Source: Uranotaenia lowii
Taxonomy: Eukaryota; Arthropoda; Insecta; Diptera; Culicidae
Assembly (NCBI RefSeq): GCF_029784155.1
Contig: NC_073692.1
Coordinates: forward strand, 232,580,503-232,644,502
Length of the DNA: 64,000 nucleotides
Direction of reading: 5' to 3'
How positions within the stretch are numbered: position 1 is the first letter of the stretch; each line of letters opens with the position of its first letter. This document shows positions 34,346 to 45,500 of the stretch, piece by piece. Made by a program: the position numbers and the translations under genes. The notes below the pieces were generated by a model. It had not been told where the DNA came from. It ran no database searches and saw nothing but the letters and a program-made list of their open reading frames with translations.

Positions 34346-35745
34346 AAGCAATTGATGCCTTATTTAACATTAATTTTGAGATTCTCGACTAGAAGAATGC
34401 ATACTACAATAATTGTGAAATGATCGAATTTAAAAAAAAAAGGTTAATCAAATCTATAATCGATTAAATTACTGTAGATCCCCTATTTTTTTTTTGTTGT
34501 AGTTGGTGGATCAATAACACCATTAACATTGAATTGAAAATGCAATCTTTTTTTTGTATATTGCATATCTTTCAGGGGCATTACTAGGTTAGTATGGAGA
34601 TTTTGTGTAAACGCGGTGGCCGAGATAACCGGAGCTCGGATTAACGGGCTCTACTGTATGGAACTTTAATTTAATTGCATAAATGTAGGCGATATACACT
34701 GTGCCTTAAAATTACAGATGGTTTTTTTTTTCTTTTTCTCCGGATTTTTATCCCGAAGGATGATTCATCCCTCTTGCAGATGGATGGAAATAAAATCATT
34801 TTTTTACAATGCTTGCAAATAAAAACCGGATACAATGAAATAATGTACCAACTTCTTTCTGTTTCCGATCGGAAAAAAGAAACTCAACTCCAATGAAATT
34901 GGGTAAAAAGTTGTTGCATTGTTTGCTCTCAACCAGAATTTGTAATTTATGTTCACTTAAAAAAACACGCAATACTAAGCTACGCCAACGATCACGTTGC
35001 TGGAATTCCATGGCTTGGAATTTAAAAAAAAACACCAGAAAGCTGAAGGACAAATCAGGCGACAGCTTTGTCAGCTCGAGAAGACGGAACGTCGTTTTCG
35101 TCGTCAGAGGTTGCCAGCTTTCTCCAGTTTGTGGATGTGCGGATGCGGAGTGAATACCTACTTTTGACGAACAAAGCCACGTGACAGCAATTGTGAGTGG
35201 TGGCATCTTCGTGACACGGGTGTGAGGGAGAATGTGTCACATTCTGAGTGCAGCGTAATGCGTTTTTCTCGAAACGAACGAAGGTATCCCACAGAGCTGA
35301 TTTATTTTTTCTACGAACTCATAAAATTTGAAGCATTCGAGAAGTGACAGTTGGGGGTTAAATTATTGTTTCTTGAAAGGTAAGGTTTGAGAAAAAGAAC
35401 TACTCAAGGACATGTATCGCATTATAAATGTCGTAATTGAATGTTCGGTTAGAATGTTCGACTGAGATCGACTTTGCTAGAGAATATTACCATTATTAAT
35501 ACAATTTTGTTGAAGGCCAAGCACAATATTTCCAACCACAATTGTTTTTATTCACATGGCTTCTGAAATCGTCATAAATAAAAAAGGGAATAAACGAGAC
35601 TCAGGCAAAACATATCAGGTCGTTTTCAATAGGGTAACTACATTGTATACTGTTTACACTGATGAAGTTGATGGTACCTATCTCGAATAAAGATTATTAA
35701 ATGATATCGTGTTTAAATTGTATGCAATTTTTTTAAACAAGATAT
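34346..35745. other. No gene supported; solo pogo-like end
   Basis: Near 34,590-34,657 the sequence GGAGCTCGGATTAACGGG then CTCTACTGTA is an inverted pogo-like end (compare 22,322). Frames of 136 and 86 codons overlap on opposite strands at 34.8-35.2 kb. They share a GC-richer stretch, but I recognise nothing in either. Confidence 0.4.
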
Positions 35746-36594
35746 TAGGGAAGAATGAGGATACTTGATCCATGGGGATACTTGATTCCTTCGCTATATC
35801 TCGAAACTAAAATGTCATGCAAAGATCAAGATGTCTTACAAAGAAAAATGTGCCAAACAGCTATACTGTTATTTAAATGAATTTTAAAAAATGTACAATT
35901 TTGAGTTATTTATTAGAGCTTGAAAAATGCAACAAAATGTGACTTGAAGATCAATGATAAAAATATTTATTCCAATTTGTCAATCGATGAAGTATAATAT
36001 GACACCATATATTCAAACCAACAGAAAATACTCAATTTTTTTAAGATTAAGTTTTCCAAAATGTATGTTATGGGTTAAATTGATCCCTAGAGTCCCAAAA
36101 GATACATTTTTCTTCTGAATATATCGCGATCGTTCTTAGCAAAAAACAACTTATATTTGATTTAATAAAAACTTATATTTATTCAGTAAAAACTGATAAA
36201 AAAGATTAAAAAAACTGTTTTTATCCAAAAATTAGAAAATTGCCCCTTGATGTATGCAATGATACTAGGGTTGTTAACAAACTTTTGGAATTCTCTTTGT
36301 CTGACACTTAAAAACTGTGAAATGAGAACTGATATGGCGAAAGCTAGTCAATGGACCTTCTACCCTTAGCATTACCAAGTCACCTTTGACTTAAAAAATA
36401 TAGCAATATTTTACGTCTCACGGAAATGCTTCTAGTTCATCTATGGGTTCATGTATCCTTCTAATTTTTGCAGCATATAAACCTGAATTAAACACGGTGT
36501 CAAAAAATGCAAATGGCGGTGAGTTGTTAATTTTTTTTCCAAAAGGGTATGATGAAAATTAGAAAAAGGGATCAATTATCCCCATTCTCCCCTA
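35746..36594. mobile_element. TIR element of about 0.85 kb (family A)
   Basis: TAGGGAAGAATGAGGATACT at the left and, inversely, TAGGGGAGAATGGGGATAAT at the right both continue into TTGATCC. A truncated copy of the right end, in the opposite orientation, is at 38,024-38,220, sharing internal wording such as CATGAACCCRTAGATGAAC. No protein is encoded. Confidence 0.75.
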
Positions 36595-36654
36595 CAAATT
36601 CAAGAGGCACCGGAAATCCAATTAAATCAAACTACATACCGACACAACGAGTGG

Positions 36655-36755
36655 GTAAACCAGACGTCCTATTTCGGTAGGGCATGTCCTACTTTTTCAA
36701 CCCTCGTCCTACCGTCCTACTTTGGACCCAAAATGTCCTACTTTTTTACGGTTAG
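36655..36755. repeat. 'GTCCTACTTT' word array
   Basis: GACGTCCTATTTCGG, ATGTCCTACTTTTTC, CGTCCTACCGTCCTACTTTG and ATGTCCTACTTTTTTACGG recur within about 100 bases just upstream of the hAT relic. Confidence 0.55.
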
Positions 36756-36809
36756 GACCATTATCTTGTTTATCAATTTTTTTACTTTTTACACGATCGG
36801 TTTCTGCCA

Positions 36810-37393
36810 ATGAAAGTAAAAGCGCTTCTGGAAGACATTAATAACCCATCGGAAACGAAAAAATTGATAGAGGAGATCTGCCAAATCTACAAGTTTTCGT
36901 TGGATTATATTCGCAAGTGGTTTGGCTTATTGAGTGATTTTAAGCCCTTCGATTGGCTGTCTTTGTCACATAGTTTCAAATTCGAGCAGCTTGAGAACTG
37001 TGTGAAAATTTTAGCGAACAAAGGTATTGTAATCAACGAGATCAAACTGTATGACCAATTTTGTTGCCTGAATTCATTAATTGCGCAGCACAAGATGATT
37101 TCAGGAACAAAATAACTCATGAAAAAGACAATTACCCAATCATCACTCCGAGCTGCTGACGATTTCTTCGCAATTTCGGCTCACAACGCCAATGTAGAGA
37201 GGATTTTTTCACCAATACCCAGCAGACCAAGGCACGCGAATAATTAACTACTTATTGATGCAGTGAGAGCGACTATCTTATTGCAATACAACAACAGGCA
37301 AATTTCATGTTCAGAGTTCCATATTTGTTGAAAAATGAAGAGATGCTAGAAAAAATCGGCTCTTCAGAGAAGTATGCTCCAGAACAAGAATAA
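36810..37393 (+). pseudogene. hAT-superfamily transposase, C-terminal relic
   Basis: The frame 36,810-37,115 encodes a helical region (FDWLSLSHSF, ILANKGIVINEIKLYDQF) of the kind that precedes the hAT dimerisation domain. After a TAA the coding trace continues with FFAISAHNANVERIFSPI. This matches the conserved hAT C-terminal S/T-N-A-x-V-E-R-x-F-S motif used for dimer formation. It then continues, after a further shift, with LLIDAVRATILLQYN and a terminal KNEEMLEKIGSSEKYAPEQE before TAA at 37,391-37,393. At least two stops or shifts break it. The N-terminal BED finger and the catalytic RNase H-like core are not adjacent, so this is a 5'-truncated copy. It is not obviously from the same element as the N-terminal hAT piece at 47.2 kb. 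Confidence 0.75.
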
Positions 37394-38023
37394 CTTCCTT
37401 TATTTTTATAAAAATAAAAACTAATGATAAAATATTGAATTTAAAAAAAACAGCATTACATTAAAACATTTAAACCAATATCAGAGGACATTTAAACTAA
37501 TTTCTTTTTTTAATCCAATCCCGATTTTACCATGTTTCACAACATAGTTTTTTCAACAGTTAACACATTTTCTATTCTATTGAGGGATGTACTTTTTTCT
37601 TGGTCGAGCAAAGGTTGTGTTCTTCTATTCGTGAATTCGCACAAAATGTACTTGTTTTCTATGTAGAACCTTTGTTAGTTTTTGACCACAATTATTCCAA
37701 TTCAAGACAATTTTGTGCCTAATAGTATCAGAATTAATTGTCAAAGGGGATGTGAAATTTTAGAGAAACATGAGACATCAAAGAAAGAAAGAACGCAAGC
37801 CGCAAATATCATAAATTTCTCGAAAAGATACAACGGCTCGCCGGCAAGCATACTAGAATGTATTTTTTCACATAATTTTACCAAAGAATTCATAAGTTTA
37901 TCTAGCTTGTGGGAAAGTTTCATGAGAAAATATCAACTGTGACAGAAATGGCATTCTGTTTAAGTTGGAAATTTGTGAGCTGCTCTGTGCAGTTTCATTG
38001 TTTTTTTAACGCAACTGTAGGGG
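37394..38023 (+). other. Unrecognised 86-codon frame in AT-rich sequence
   Basis: The frame at 37,682-37,942 (ending SLWESFMRKYQL) has a fairly natural amino-acid mix and one CQRGCEILEKHE stretch, but no recognised domain and no splice context. It may be another transposon remnant. Confidence 0.3.
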
Positions 38024-38220
38024 AGCATGGGGATACTTGATCCCCTTTTTCTATTTTCATCATATCTTTTTGGGAAAATTTAGCAAATCATCGTCTTTTG
38101 CATTTTCTGATAGCGTGTATTTTCAAGTTAATATCCTCAAAAAGTTAGAACGATGCATGAACCCGTAGATGAACAAGAAGCATTTTCGTGATACGAAAAA
38201 AATGCGATATTTTTAACTTT
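38024..38220 (-). repeat. Truncated end of family A
   Basis: Begins GTAGGGGAGCATGGGGATAC followed by TTGATCCCC. It matches the reverse complement of 36,390-36,594 until 38,220, where family B sequence starts abruptly. Confidence 0.7.
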
Positions 38221-38892
38221 ACCCAATAAGACGGATTGACTTAATAATATTACCTACAAACTTTTTACTGGTTTCCTCATGCTATACCAACACTGTTGGT
38301 GTAAACATATTTTTGAAACAGTCACCCATTTTTTTCAATAAATATTTTTATCATTCAGTAAGGTGTCTGGGGTAAAATGCAAATCAAAGAAACACCTCGT
38401 AAATCTTGTTTCCATGTGCTGGAATACGAATGTTTTGCATCACGCGTTTGTAAATATTGATATTTCATTCATCCGAACATTTATTTTTAGGATTTCAGCT
38501 TGTAGAATTTTTCGTTGTATAATTTAACCCTTAAATTAACCCTTAAATTTGATTTTTACTGATAAAAAAATTACTGCAATTGGTGTTTTCATGCGTAATG
38601 GTCTTTAAAGCATCACAAATATATTAAAAATTTTAAAATTTCATACGTGTTCATAAGATTTTTCATTAAAAACAAAGTTTGCTGCAAGTTACTCCATTTT
38701 CTAAGGAGGGTGGAAATAGCATGTTTTTAGAAAATCAAAAATAACTAAAGAAATCAATAATTTTTCTACGCCAAATTGATGTCCCATCATCCTTAAAACA
38801 TTTGATGCATAAGGGGTAGCATTAACTGTGAACATAAGTTTCTAGAAGCCATTCAAGTTGAAAATTCTTGCATGTTGCCCCAGTTGACTGTA
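38221..38892 (-). mobile_element. Truncated, inverted copy of TIR family B
   Basis: Reverse complement of 39,168-39,823, ending at the family terminus CCCCAGTTGACTGTA. It carries an extra segment near 38,325-38,395 (GGGGTAAAATGCAAATCA) absent from the other arm but echoed at 61,870-61,890. With the copy to its right it forms a large inverted repeat with a loop of about 275 bases. Confidence 0.75.
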
Positions 38893-39167
38893 GTCAAAAT
38901 CCTTACAACTTTTATTATTTGTTCAAAAGTCTATATATGTATGAGAGATTTTTAGTTACAAGCTGGTTCACCTTTAAAACCTAAATGTGTTTTGTTCAGG
39001 TACACGTAAAAACAATCTAAAGCAAACTGGGAGCTGAAAGAGTGACAGAAATTTTATTATGACAAAATTGTCCCGTTCACCCCATTTTATGGTGCATCAA
39101 ATTGAAAGTACAAAAAGTTTATATTCTGATAGAATGGAACTATCAATTGTGTAGAGAGGATTGTGTG

Positions 39168-40053
39168 TACCGTCAACTGGGGCAACATGCAACAATTTTC
39201 AACTTCAATGGCTTCTAAAAAACTTATGTTCACAGTTCATCGTATCCCTTATGCATCAGAAGTTTTAAGGATGCTGGGGCGGCGTACAAATTGGCGTAGT
39301 TAAAAAAATTATTGGTTTCTTCAGTTATGTTTAATTTTCTAAAAACATGCGATTTTCACCCTCCTTAGAAAATGGGGTAACTTGCAACAAACTTTGTTTT
39401 TAATGAAAAATCTTATGAACACGTACGAAAATTCATAGTTTTTAATATATTTGCGATGCCTTAAAGACCATTACGCATGACAACACCAATTGCAGTAGTT
39501 TTCGGGTCTGTGAAAACAAATTTTCACATTTTTTCTGAAAATAAGGATGCTGCATACATTTAGGGGCTAAATAATACTACGAAAAATTCTACAAGCTGAA
39601 ATCATAAAAATAAATGTTTGGATGAATTAAATTTAAATGTTTACAAACGCGTGATGCGAAACATTCATATTCCAACACATGGAAAAGAGATTTACAAGGT
39701 ATTGGGCGGTTGTTCGAAAAATATTTTTACACCAACAATATTGGTATAACTTGAGGAAACCTGTAAAAAGTTTGTAGGCAATTTTATCAAGCCGATCCGT
39801 CATACTGGGTAAAGTTTTTTTCGACTTCAAAACATGTACATTGTACATTTATTGCTCGATTTTTCAAATTTTACATAAAAATAAAAAACTTAAGACAACT
39901 AGCTTAAGATGCGAGAAATTATGTCATCATCATTTTGTTATCATTAAAAGATAACTTTATTACAATACATTAAATAAAAAAATTGATTCAATGTAGTGTT
40001 ATATAAATGTAGCATCGAACCCCGCTGTTGCATGATGCCCCGTTTGACGGTAT
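39168..40053 (+). mobile_element. TIR family B element, 886 bp
   Basis: TACCGTCAACTGGGGCAACA at the left and, inversely, TACCGTCAAACGGGGCATCA at the right continue into TGCAAC on both sides, and each end starts with TA. No transposase is encoded. Words such as GGGTAACTTGCAACAAAC inside recall the terminal sequence. Copies: 38,221-38,892 (inverted) and 61,353-61,880 (degraded). Confidence 0.75.
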
Positions 40054-40175
40054 ATAAAATCTAGATTATAAGGTAAATGGTAAATTATGAAAAAATATGA
40101 GTAAAAACATAACATATGGTATTACCTACCCTATGTTAGTACCTTAAAGTATTCGTTCTGAATTAGAAATAAGGT

Positions 40176-40945
40176 TCCATAAACTGGGGGAACTTTGATC
40201 AACAGGATATTTTCGCAGATAATCATCATTAACTAAGAGTGAAGTTATCTGAAAACTTTTTTTTACGTTTGAAAGCCTATAAATTCAGTTTCAAATGTGG
40301 TTAATTTGGTTTAGAGTTGGTTTATACTATTTTATAATACTTAAAATGTAGTTTTAAAGTTTAAAAATATCTGTTTTTTCGAAGACTCACAAACAAATAC
40401 CTCTTCTGATAAAATGATAGCATTAGTAGCAAATGGGTTGTAAAGTTATTGTTTAAGAGTTATTTTTATGGTCATTCTATGATAATTTTAGGATATTTAA
40501 AAAAGGAACATTTTCTATGAGAAAGTCTGTATAGAACAAATGGCTGAAGTTTCAATTATAAAAGAACATAGGAACAGTGGGTGGACTAAGAGAATTGCAT
40601 GAAGGTGAAATTTCATTTGTTTTTGAGGCAAAACAATATTGAACGTTGAAAAATTCAACTGAGTTAAAACAAAAAATAACTGTTATCGATGTTTTGAGCC
40701 TTCTGTGCTAATTGGCATCATAACCATAACTTTGAAGACTTGGAGATACGTTAAAACGATAGTGATCAAAGTTACCCAGAAACATGAAATTTGGTATTGC
40801 AACAATCATTTAATAATAGCCACTAATGTCGTTTGAATATTCGGCTATCAATGATCATGGTTTATACTCCTTATCTTAGTAAGTGTTTTAAAACTTTTTA
40901 GTGTTATAAAAAAGCAACCCCTTCCAAAATATTAGAAAATGAAAT
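40176..40945 (+). repeat. Copy of the GGGGGAACTTTGATCA family
   Basis: The left end is CCATAAACTGGGGGAACTTT. Bases 40,670-40,940 match 18,030-18,320 directly and 40,200-40,650 match 16,560-17,040 in reverse. The right terminus is missing, so the copy is truncated. Confidence 0.65.
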
Positions 40946-41103
40946 AATAAGTAGTTTGCGGTTCGTGAACTACGTCTCATATGGGAGAGTGAGAGATTTT
41001 CGATAAGTAAAAGCTTATTCTCTAGTGGTGTTTTTTTGTTGACCTTTGATGGAGAGACGAATAAACGAATAAAAATGTAAGTTAATTTTTTTTCAAGCTT
41101 TCG

Positions 41104-41385
41104 TCGATCGCGTGAAACTTATATCAGTTGGTTTTCCTTGACGAGGTGTTCTTCGACTCAAGAACAATGTTGCGTGTCCTTTACCGGAGAGAATTTCAAC
41201 GTCAACCCAGAACATCTCTTCTATGCTTCTTGGAGCAAAAAGGTGTCCTGGAAATGTACATAACCAAAGGAACCATCAACCGGAAATTGTTCCTCAACTG
41301 TTGTCGATCCTTTGCGACAGAGGAAAAAGTTGAGAAGCGTCCAGATCTAGCCTCTGTCAGAACTTTGATGGAGCCCGTTCAATAA
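41104..41385 (+). pseudogene. IS630/Tc1-like DDE transposase fragment
   Basis: The frame reads QLVFLDEVFFDSRTMLR, then EFQRQPRTSLLCFLEQKG and VLEMYITKGTINRKLF. The LVFLDEVxFD motif with its catalytic first aspartate, followed after about 30 residues by a PRxSLLCFL-GVL-Y strand, is the arrangement of IS630-like DDE_3 transposases found in many eukaryotes. The usual second aspartate (in a ILDGA-type motif) and the glutamate are missing, because similarity fades after the run EEKVEKRPDLASV. Only the N-terminal half of the catalytic core survives. Distinct from the DD37E copy at 2.9 kb. Confidence 0.6.
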
Positions 41386-41403
41386 ATTTATCGCGTTCCA
41401 TAA

Positions 41404-41990
41404 TTGCCAAGCAAAACGATATTTTATTCCTTTATCGAATACAAATCAAACACTCAATTACTGGTTTGCGCTATTTTAGGCAGATATTCCTCGCCAGTGG
41501 CTTCTTCGTTAACTTGGGACAAAGTAAACAAAAAGTTACTGAAGCCTTTCGATCTTGATCGTGCTGGTGCTCCCTCGAATGAGCTTCTTGTAGAGTTTGT
41601 TAAGGAGTTGAAGGAGCTACACAGAAACCATTAATATCAGATGATATAGTTGGACAATCAGAGCCACATAAATTGAAAATGCCACAAAACGTGCGACAGT
41701 CGCTCATAGAATTTGGACCTCCAGAGTTCATGTTCCGTCTTTTTAAACCAATTCCATTAAGCCAGAAATTGTATCGAAAAAATCGAGACGCATATTGCGA
41801 ATTGCGGGAAGCGTGGCCGCTTTTTTGAAGAAGAAATAAAAATGCTGGAAAGAAATCATCTAAAGTTAACCGTAGCTGTTCAAGATATTGGTGGCAGAAT
41901 CACAGCCGTGGAAGAAAAACTGAACGCATTCAAAACGATGATATCGTCCATGGAGAAAACGATAACTCCGTCAGTCTTCAACTGTTTCTG
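41404..41990 (+). pseudogene. Unrecognised coding relic in three blocks
   Basis: Three successive frames look coding but are broken by shifts. Block 1 is 41,404-41,634 (FDLDRAGAPSNELLVEFVKE, then LKELHRNH). Block 2 is 41,679-41,827 (MPQNVRQSLIEFGPPEFMFR, then LFKPIPLSQKLYRKNRDAYC). Block 3 follows by a one-base shift in the T-run near 41,825 and ends at 41,990 (FEEEIKMLERNHLKLTVAVQ, then IGGRITAVEEKLNAF), an amphipathic coiled-coil-like tail. I do not recognise the family. Position next to a transposase fragment suggests a transposon origin, but it may be unrelated. Confidence 0.4.
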
Positions 41991-43157
41991 ATACGTTACA
42001 AACTCACAACTCTCATAAAATCGACGAAAAACATGACACTAATCGATCATTTGGTAGTTTTTTGAAAAACTTTGCTTTCGTGTTCACTTGCCTATCTGCA
42101 TTTATATATCCTTTATTTGCCATTGATTATCAAAAGTATCAACAATATGAAAAAATGTGTGTGTGTTTGTTTGTTTGTTTTAGCCGCTGTGAAATTTATT
42201 GGTGCTCAAGTAACTCCGATAATCCCGGAAAATCATTCCACAATTTCCTGAAAGTTGTCAAACAGTTTCATTTGAACATGCATAATGTTCTTTGGGTTTG
42301 TAATTCATAGATTTCTGAAATGGGTAGAAGCATGTCGGTCAGACAAAGCGTGGCAGACCTTTTCTTTGCACGGGGCCGAAGGTGTTATTTCCACGTGTCT
42401 TCCTTAAAAAGTTACAGTACAGTCTGTAAACGATTTTTCCGTCATTTTTTTTTTGTTTACCCTTGGTTAAAGTTCTTTCTTTATACCTAGTCTTCTTCCT
42501 GGAGCAGTTCCCGTCAATGATATTGATAAAATCTTTTTATACTACCAGATTTTGGATGAAAATCCAAAAAAATCCATCTACCGCCGATGAATTCGCTGAA
42601 AATTTTCCCGAGTGCACATCATATAAAACCAATTGAAGGAGTAGAAAAAGATAATCTTTATTGCTAAGGGGATTATTTAGATTTTGAAAATGATGAGGAA
42701 TATTTTTCTGAGTTTATTGATGTTCCCAAAATTCAAAATTATCATCTGCAGGAAATATCACACCCTCAGAACAGAACAGCGAAATAGAAAATTTTGACCA
42801 AGAAGAAAGTAAGTAACATTACTGAAAAAAAAATTGAATCACTATTTATTATCTACAGGGAGCCTTTTATTGCCAAACTATATGGAGAGTGTATGCAACG
42901 AACGAAAAAAAAAATAAATAATTCACGACTAGTGAAACGAGTGAAAGAGAAGACAAAATTAAAAAAAAAAAACAAAAATAAAAGTTGAAGGCCTTAAAGC
43001 AAGAATTTAATTTCTTGAATAAAGCTCAATGGAAAAACGAAACGTTGGGAGCTAGGTCAATGAAAATCCTTTGATTGTTGACACATTGTGTTACCAACTA
43101 GAGTAACAACGGGTTTTGTTTATAAGAGATAGGTGATTAAGCATTAATATTTTTTTA
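41991..43157. other. No gene supported
   Basis: Includes a GTTT/GT microsatellite near 42,158-42,180 and lysine-rich frames at 42,794-42,988 driven by A-runs. Some scattered plausible codons (SDKAWQTFSLHGAEGVI near 42,330) are not enough for a call. Confidence 0.35.
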
Positions 43158-43570
43158 GTGTTGCATAAAAATGCCCAATCCATCTCCATGATAGTTGACA
43201 TTAGACAGTTGCTCAATAAAAAAGCGATAACCAGCAACACTGGACATAAGGGAAGTGAAGCTGAAAAGGTCTTTAAAGTTTGGACTGTGTACCAAATCGG
43301 TCACGCCGAAATCCGATCCACAAGGCTAAGCTCAAAAGTCGCGTGGACTTCCGGAGAAGAAAACCAGTCCAGTAGTTTCGCGGGACCCTATTCCGGACGA
43401 GAAGGGACGAAGGCTCTTTTACCTATCCGAAACATCCGGTCGTTTCTTGCCGCCACCGATTGGACCCATTCGGACTTGAATTGCCTCTCAGGGCCTAGCT
43501 CATGCTCTCCCGGACCATACCCAAGTTCAGTTGGATTCTGCCGACCCTTTCCAAACACCATCTGGAAGGT
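43158..43570 (+). other. GC-richer unrecognised frame, split by the next element
   Basis: A frame of about 137 codons (KAITSNTGHKGSEAEKVFKV, then SSFAGPYSGREGTKALL) continues up to the TA where the TIR element is inserted. The sequence resumes at 44,821 with GGTGTCATACTCATCAACAC. The composition is unlike the AT-rich surroundings, so this is probably part of a retroelement or host transcript. No domain recognised. Confidence 0.35.
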
Positions 43571-43572
43571 TA

Positions 43573-44818
43573 CACGGAAAAAAATTGCATGAGTTTTCCA
43601 AATACAGAGTCATGATAATTTTACTATATCCATCATTTAGTATTTTCGACCATGATTTAGTATTTTCTACCAAAATTCTGGGCGATAATACTACGACATA
43701 GTATTTTTACTATGCGAACTTTGACAGCTCATAGTAATTTCCTCGTGTCGAAATTACCATGCGCATGATATTTTGATATTACACAATTCGTGTTCTTGAA
43801 ATAACTATGCTCATGATAATGATGAAACATCGTCATTTGTGTTGTCAAAAATACTATGCTCATCAGAAATTCATAGTAATTTTACCTATGTGCAACGTTT
43901 GAGTGTTTGTTTCAGCCGGTCACGATTTTCGTAACGCGGAAAAAAAAAATTTCGTGGGTACGTAAATGAGATAATAGCTGTTCCAATCAACCAGATGACC
44001 GGCGCACTGGGTGTGTGAAATAGAATCAACACTTTTGTCAGGTCGGGCTACGCAGTCTCCCAGGTGAGTAATATTGTGTTTTTTTCGTTACTATTCAATA
44101 AACATACTCCGATCCGTTTTTTAAGATATTTCTTTTGATTTATTTGAAGCTGTTTCATCTGATGCATCGCCGATTCCCCGGCCGTGGGGACCTCTCTTCT
44201 GACCAGCCACGAGAGAATCGCAGTTTCCAGGAGAATAACCTTGCCCCCTTCCTGGATCGTTGGCCTCAAAATGACTGCCAGTACATCCAAATCAATTCCA
44301 GCGTAAGTAGAACATTTGCTAAACTATTGTTTGCTCATTAATTAATTTTTTGTTTATTATTTTTTTCAGGGCATAACGATGAATTATCGTAGTTCTAAGC
44401 AGACCATTGTACTGTGTAAAAATGTAATTTGTTTCAAAATAAATTTATTCTAGATCTCGAAAAAATCACAAAGAGTGTTTATTCTATCGTACTTCAATAT
44501 AGTTATACCATGGTGCATGGTAATTTTGGTATCAAATCAAGCAACATGTACTCATTTATATCATAACATATCATAGTTTTATCATGAAACATGTCATATT
44601 CATAATTACTATGCACAATGAAAAACAAACCCATGATTTCATTGACAATTTTACTATGAACGTAGTCGAAATTACTATGCGCAGCAAAAATAAACACAAA
44701 GTAAAACTACTATGCGCATAGTAATGCCAAGAAGAAAACATTATTGACTCAAAAATATGGTTGCTTGTTGTTCATTTAAACCACGGATTTAGTAATTTTA
44801 CTATGCTTTTTTTGTGTG
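43573..44818. mobile_element. Second TA-flanked TIR element with spliced cargo
   Basis: The ends CACGGAAAAAAATTGCAT (left) and, read inversely, CACACAAAAAAAGCATAG (right) are short imperfect inverted repeats. TA lies on both sides (43,571-72 and 44,819-20). The outer 350 bases on each side carry many TACTATG, ATGCGCATAGTA and ATAATTTTACTAT words, so the subterminal regions are mutually complementary. The middle (about 43,910-44,455) is a GC-richer, intron-containing sequence on the plus strand. Layout parallels the element at 20.1 kb, but the terminal sequences differ, so it is another family using the same strategy. Confidence 0.65.
44019..44453 (+). pseudogene. Captured gene fragment with two introns, in-frame to a stop
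   Basis: Exon 1 is open from 44,019 and ends TCTCCCAG at 44,063 before GTGAGT. Intron 1 (44,064-44,149) ends TTTGAAG. Exon 2 is 44,150-44,302 (51 codons, LFHLMHRRFPGRGDLSSDQP, then FQENNLAPFLDRWPQNDC). Intron 2 (44,303-44,369) runs from GTAAGT to TTTTTTTCAG. Exon 3 (44,370-44,453) continues in the same phase for 27 codons to TAG, directly after AAAATAAATTTATTC, which contains a polyadenylation-type AATAAA. Both junctions are phase 0 and stay open, so splicing could yield a protein tail. No ATG is seen in exon 1, where the frame is closed by a TGA just upstream, so the 5' end is missing. I do not recognise the source gene. Confidence 0.55.
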
Positions 44819-45054
44819 TAGGGTGTCATACTCATCAACACCACGTGGACGTACGCCACCAGGAAGGCTCCCAAGATCAGGCTTGGCAAAAGTCATCGTC
44901 ATGAGGCGTGAAGCTGTGACTGTGAAGCCTCTTGATCCGTCAAACTCAATTGACTGTTCCTTAACGACCACTTCGTTTGCCAGTCATTCATTCCCCAGTC
45001 ATTTGAAGCTAAAAGAATGACCTAGTCAAGCAATCGCATTCAAACGACCGATGA

Positions 45055-45225
45055 CGAAAAAGAAACGCATTTATTATTATTGTTGCTCCTGCCAGCAAGC
45101 CGAAGACGACCGAAGACGAAAAAGAAAAGAATTTATTATTATTGTTGCTTCTGCCAGCAAGCTCGTTTTCAGTTTTTCATTGCTATTGTTGCTCTCTGCC
45201 AGCAAGTCGTTCAATTAGTTGTACC
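45055..45225. repeat. Three imperfect ~60-bp tandem repeats
   Basis: Units of the form GACGAAAAAGAAA-CGCATTTATTATTATTGTTGCTCCTGCCAGCAAG recur three times with decay (45,055, 45,116 and 45,165). They lie in the sequence that continues after the inserted TIR element. Confidence 0.6.
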
Positions 45226-45404
45226 TGCCGTCAGCAGCCGATCGAAGTGTGAAGAGATTTGCCAGTCACTATCAGGAGAAATTTTGACCTTGTGTAGGAG
45301 CTTCGCCAGTCGATGATGGAGAAATGTTGATTGTTGTCGTGCTTTATCCGTCATGCGAGTAGTGAGGCTCCGTCAATGGATTAATTTAAGGGCCTTCTGA
45401 ATTA

Positions 45405-45500
45405 TTCTACCGATAGAGGGAAAAAGCAATGCCATCTGTCGCATTTTCAAACAAACTGATTGCTGCTAACAGATGGCAGCACAATAAAAAGTCAGATTTT
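45405..45500. repeat. CCATCTGT/ACAGATGG inverted motif
   Basis: ATGCCATCTGTCGC and AACAGATGGCAGC face each other across about 30 bases. The same pair of motifs at 11,920-11,970 suggests a small dispersed hairpin-like repeat. Confidence 0.45.

Noticed and set aside
34796..35206. 136-codon minus-strand frame
   Set aside because: Overlaps an equally open plus-strand frame, contains homopolymer-derived residues and has no recognised motif.
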